From Kitasatospora cheerisanensis KCTC 2395 (lineage in GTDB: Bacteria; Actinomycetota; Actinomycetes; Streptomycetales; Streptomycetaceae), in NCBI RefSeq assembly GCF_000696185.1, contig NZ_KK853997.1, forward strand, positions 4,609,981 to 4,673,980: DNA of 64,000 bases, in the 5' to 3' direction. The stretch's first letter is position 1, and every line of letters starts with the position of its first letter. Shown here in pieces: positions 61,313 through 64,000 of this stretch. The position numbers and the translations under genes were made by a program. The notes under the pieces were generated by a model, which ran no database searches, was not told the origin of the DNA, and saw nothing but the letters and a program-made list of their open reading frames with translations.

Positions 61313-62902
61313 ATGACCTCACCCCAGGAATCCACGATTCCGGCGGCGATCCACCGCCGGCGCTGGCTGATTCTGGCCATCCTGCTGTTCAGCGTCCTCG
61401 TCGTCGTGCTGGACAACTCGATCCTCAACGTGGCGATGAAGACCATCGCCCAGCCCTCGCCCGAGGGGCTCGGCGCCAGCCAGAGCCAGCTCGAATGGGC
61501 GATCAACTCCTACACGCTGGTCTTCGCGGGCCTGCTGTTCACCGGCGGCCTGCTCGGTGACCGCCTCGGCCGCAAGAAGATCCTGATCTTCGGCATGATC
61601 GTGTTCGGCCTGGCCTCCGGCCTGTCGGCGTTCTCCGGATCGCCGGGCGAACTCATCGCCTTCCGCGGCCTGATGGGCTTCGGCAGCGCGTTCATCCCGC
61701 CGGCCACGCTGGCGATCGTCACCCAGGTCTTCGAGCGCGAGGAGCAGCCCCGCGCGATCGGCATCTGGACCGGCGTCGTGGGCCTGGCCATCGCCCTCGG
61801 CCCGATCACCGGCGGCGCGCTGCTGGAAGCGTTCTGGTGGGGCTCGGTCTTCCTGGTCAACGTCCCGATCGTGATCATCGCGGTGGTCGCCATGATCGCG
61901 CTGGTGCCGGAGTCCAAGGACACCCGGGCCGGCCGCCTCGACCCGTTCGGCGTGGTGCTGTCCATCGCCGGCATGGTCCTGCTGATCTTCGGCATCATCA
62001 AGGCTGGCCAGTACGGCGACCTGTCCCGCCCGGACGCCTGGGGCACCATCCTCGGCGGCCTGGTGATCATGGCCGCGTTCGTGTGGTGGGAGAAGCGCAT
62101 CGACCACCCCGCGTTCGACATGTCCTACTTCAAGGACCGCCGCTTCTCGGCCTCCGTGGTGGCGATCGCGCTGGTCTCGTTCGGCCTGCTGGGCGTCACC
62201 TTCTTCGTGGTCTTCTACACCCAGTCGGTGCGCGGCTACAGCGCCCTGCAGACCGGTCTGCTGCTGCTGCCGCTGGCCGCCGCGCAGATGTACTTCGCCC
62301 CCCGGGCCCGGCACGTGGTGCAGAAGTTCGGCGCCCGCGCGGTCTGCGCCGCCGGCCTGACGCTGAGCGCGGTCACCTTCTTCGGCTTCATGCTGCTCGG
62401 CGAGTCCACGCCGATCTGGGTGCTGGAGGTGCTGTTCGCGCTGATGGGCGTCGCGTTCGCGCACATCATGCCGCCGGTCACCGTGATGATCATGACCTCG
62501 CTGCCGCGTGAGAAGGCCGGCGCGGGCTCCGCCGTCAACAACGTGTTCCGCCAGGTCGGCGGCGCGGTCGGCATCGCGGTGCTCGGCTCGCTGCTCTCGA
62601 CCGTGTACCGGAACGGCGTGCAGGACCACCTGTCGGTGCTGCCGGAGTCGGTCCGGCACGCGGCGGGCGAGTCGATCGCGGCGACCCTCGGTGCGGCCGA
62701 GCGGCTGGGCGCCGGCGGCCAGGACCTGGTCCACGCGGCGAACAGCGCGTTCGTCGACGCCATGCACTGGACCGCCTTCGGTGCGGCTATCGTGTCCCTC
62801 ATCGGCACCGTGGTCGTCCTCATCGGTCTGCCCCCGCAGCCCAAGCCGGAGTCCCCCGCGGGCGACGCGCCGAGTCCGCAGAAGGTGGGAGCCGAAAAGT
62901 GA
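61313..62902 (+). CDS. MFS multidrug/metabolite exporter (DHA2, 14 TM)
   Basis: The 529-residue membrane protein is a 14-helix major facilitator of the DHA2 drug:H+ antiporter group. It has the motif A segment [21 protein letters not shown] and the motif C-type segment [25 protein letters not shown]. It is probably the self-resistance and export pump of the cluster. Its transcription starts just upstream, at a promoter covered by a perfect palindrome, and its stop overlaps the TetR gene by four bases. Confidence 0.94.
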   Translation: MTSPQESTIPAAIHRRRWLILAILLFSVLVVVLDNSILNVAMKTIAQPSPEGLGASQSQLEWAINSYTLVFAGLLFTGGLLGDRLGRKKILIFGMIVFGLASGLSAFSGSPGELIAFRGLMGFGSAFIPPATLAIVTQVFEREEQPRAIGIWTGVVGLAIALGPITGGALLEAFWWGSVFLVNVPIVIIAVVAMIALVPESKDTRAGRLDPFGVVLSIAGMVLLIFGIIKAGQYGDLSRPDAWGTILGGLVIMAAFVWWEKRIDHPAFDMSYFKDRRFSASVVAIALVSFGLLGVTFFVVFYTQSVRGYSALQTGLLLLPLAAAQMYFAPRARHVVQKFGARAVCAAGLTLSAVTFFGFMLLGESTPIWVLEVLFALMGVAFAHIMPPVTVMIMTSLPREKAGAGSAVNNVFRQVGGAVGIAVLGSLLSTVYRNGVQDHLSVLPESVRHAAGESIAATLGAAERLGAGGQDLVHAANSAFVDAMHWTAFGAAIVSLIGTVVVLIGLPPQPKPESPAGDAPSPQKVGAEK

Positions 62903-63513
62903 CTGATGCGTCCGGACCGACGGCCGAGCGGCGCGGACGACCCCGCAGCCCGGCCGTCGACCGGGCGGTCATCGACACCGTCCTGCGGCTCCTGACCGAG
63001 GGCAGCAGCTTCGCGGAGCTGTCCATGGAGGGCATCGCACGGGCCGCCGGGGTGGGCAAGAACACCGTCTACCGCCGCTGGTCGGGCAAGGACGCCCTGC
63101 TGCTGGACGTCCTCGCCACCATCGAGGAGCCGGCCCCCGAACCGACGGGTCGTACGCTGCACGAGGACCTGGTCCTCGCCGTGGAGTGGATCAGGCAGCG
63201 CAGCCTGGCCAAACGAGAATCGGCCCTGATGCGGAACATGCAGATGCAGATACAGAGCAGTCCCGAGCTGTGGCAGCGCTACTACGACACCTTCATAGTC
63301 ACCCGGCGCAAGGTCCTCGCCCAGATCATGGAGCGGGGCCTCGCCAACGGCGAGATCCGGGCGGACCTCGCCGACGACGTGGAACTCCTGGTCGACATGG
63401 TCGCCGGGCCGCTGCTGACCCGTGCGGTCCAGCGCCCCGACCAGCCGCTGGAGAACGACCTCGCCGAGCGGCTGGTGGACACCCTGCTCGACGGCCTCCG
63501 TCCGCGCGGCTGA
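62899..63513 (+). CDS. TetR-family repressor
   Basis: The 204-residue protein has an N-terminal HTH ([35 protein letters not shown] region) and a C-terminal TetR_C-type ligand-binding domain ([28 protein letters not shown], landmarks only). It is translated from GTG 62899, overlapping the MFS stop. The perfect palindrome at 61266-61294 is the likely target, so the pump would be induced by a cluster product or intermediate. Confidence 0.92.
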   Translation: MTDASGPTAERRGRPRSPAVDRAVIDTVLRLLTEGSSFAELSMEGIARAAGVGKNTVYRRWSGKDALLLDVLATIEEPAPEPTGRTLHEDLVLAVEWIRQRSLAKRESALMRNMQMQIQSSPELWQRYYDTFIVTRRKVLAQIMERGLANGEIRADLADDVELLVDMVAGPLLTRAVQRPDQPLENDLAERLVDTLLDGLRPRG

Positions 63514-63518
63514 TCCCG

Positions 63519-63557
63519 CCGCCGGGCGGCCGGACGCAACGGCCGGCCGCCCGGCGG
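63519..63557 (+). terminator. Terminator of the MFS/TetR operon
   Basis: Perfect 15-base arms (CCGCCGGGCGGCCGG and its complement) enclose a nine-base loop, six bases after the TetR stop. Confidence 0.8.
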
Positions 63558-63607
63558 AGCGGATCCGCTACGCTGTGACGGGTCGATCGGGATTCCCGCC
63601 GGCCCCC

Positions 63608-63680
63608 GCCTCAGTAGCTCAGGGGATAGAGCACGGCTCTCCTAAAGCCGGTGTCGCAGGTTCGATTCCTGTCTGGGGCA
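63608..63680 (+). tRNA. tRNA-Arg (anticodon CCT)
   Basis: The 73-base cloverleaf has acceptor GCCTCAG/CTGGGGC with one G-T pair, a D arm with GCTC/GAGC, anticodon stem CGGCT/AGCCG around loop CTCCTAA (anticodon CCT, reading AGG), and a T arm GCAGG-TTCGATT-CCTGT. CCA is not encoded. Such tRNA genes often serve as integration sites, but no integrase is visible beside it. Confidence 0.95.
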
Positions 63681-63697
63681 CAGTGCAGCACCTCACG

Positions 63698-63731
63698 AAA
63701 GGCCCTCCCGGCAGTCGCCGGGAGGGCCTTT
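63698..63731 (+). terminator. Terminator after the tRNA-Arg gene
   Basis: Perfect 15-base arms (AAAGGCCCTCCCGGC and its complement, ending CCTTT) enclose a four-base loop, 17 bases after the tRNA. The A- and T-rich ends would let it work in both directions. Confidence 0.85.
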
Positions 63732-63791
63732 CGCGTGGCGGGCGGGGCCGACGGGGCCGCTGGGGCGGGTGAGGCGCGGAGGAAGCTTTGA

Positions 63792-63804
63792 TGACAATGT
63801 GTCA
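63792..63804. promoter_or_regulatory. Small dyad in the promoter region of the last gene
   Basis: TGACA and TGTCA flank ATG, a 13-base dyad about 92 bases before the GTG at 63897. The surrounding stretch is AT-rich for this genome and probably contains the promoter. Confidence 0.35.
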
Positions 63805-63896
63805 AAAGCCGTTCCGTATCGGCATACTGGCGGATTAGCATGCCCTCCCGTGTGCCGTGCGGCGATCCGCCCGCGGCCGAGGACACGAGAGGACGC

Positions 63897-64000
63897 GTGA
63901 TTCCGGTGGGGGTTTCCAGTTGGCTGGTGCTCGGCGGCGAGGACGCGGAGCACGCGCTGCCGGAGGCGGCGGGACAGTCCGGGCTGGTCAGTCAGTTGCG
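63897..64000 (+). CDS. Start of an unidentified protein (truncated by window end)
   Basis: GTG 63897 has a GAGAGGA site five bases upstream and opens a frame to the window end, giving 34 residues that begin MIPVGVSSWLVLGGEDAEHA. The segment is too short to recognise a family, and nothing else can be said about it. Confidence 0.55.
   Translation, partial: MIPVGVSSWLVLGGEDAEHALPEAAGQSGLVSQL

Noticed and set aside
63500-63890. A phage or integrative element attachment site at the tRNA-Arg gene
   Set aside because: No integrase, excisionase or repeated tRNA 3' end is visible in the window.

Overview
This is a window from a high-GC actinomycete chromosome, most likely Streptomycetaceae (Streptomyces or Kitasatospora). 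The evidence is very high third-position GC, GTG and TTG starts, GTGA/ATGA stop-start overlaps, a helix-turn-helix/DUF397 pair, a GPP34 protein, the F420 gene fbiC and a polyketide cluster with an AfsA homologue.

Region 1 (1-20.9 kb) is ordinary chromosome. It holds the end of nuoN, a polyprenyl diphosphate synthase, a NarL-type response regulator, a ferredoxin-dependent 2-oxoacid oxidoreductase pair (korAB), a RarD-type permease, a Tat-type solute-binding protein, a LolA-like exported protein, fbiC, an ADP-ribosylglycohydrolase, the regulator pair, GPP34, a membrane-anchored DD-carboxypeptidase with a repetitive cytoplasmic tail, a polyprenol-phosphate mannosyltransferase and XdhC.

Region 2 (20.9-27.5 kb) carries a GMC flavin oxidase and a three-subunit molybdenum hydroxylase operon. 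A MarR regulator lies divergent from the operon.

Region 3 (27.9-63.5 kb) looks like one biosynthetic gene cluster. The plus strand has an upstream redox block (two SDRs, an amine-oxidase-like flavoprotein, a crotonase, a desaturase-like flavoprotein) and a transposase-derived protein that has lost its catalytic acids. Then comes an operon with a fatty acyl-AMP ligase, a two-protein modular PKS (ACP-KS-AT-DH-KR-ACP, then KS-AT-ACP), a thioesterase, a KAS III, a flavin monooxygenase, an AfsA-like protein and a LuxR regulator. The minus strand has a seven-gene block: P450, ferredoxin, F420-type luciferase-like oxidoreductase, SDR, and the three genes of a C5N (2-amino-3-hydroxycyclopent-2-enone) cassette. 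That cassette comprises an adenylating amide synthetase candidate, 5-aminolevulinate synthase and an acyl-CoA ligase. A Tat-exported BBE-like oxidase and an MFS pump with its TetR repressor close the cluster.

Inferred pathway: a carboxylic acid shaped by the redox block is adenylated by the FAAL and loaded on the first ACP. It is extended once with formation of a double bond and once with no reduction, then released and joined to C5N through an amide. It is then oxidised by the flavin/P450/F420 enzymes and exported. I cannot match this gene combination to a known product from sequence alone.

About eleven single-base indels interrupt otherwise intact genes, mostly in the cluster. Nearly all look like one missing G/C in a GC-rich run, so sequencing or assembly error is the leading explanation. 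The window ends with a tRNA-Arg(CCT) gene and the start of an unidentified gene.
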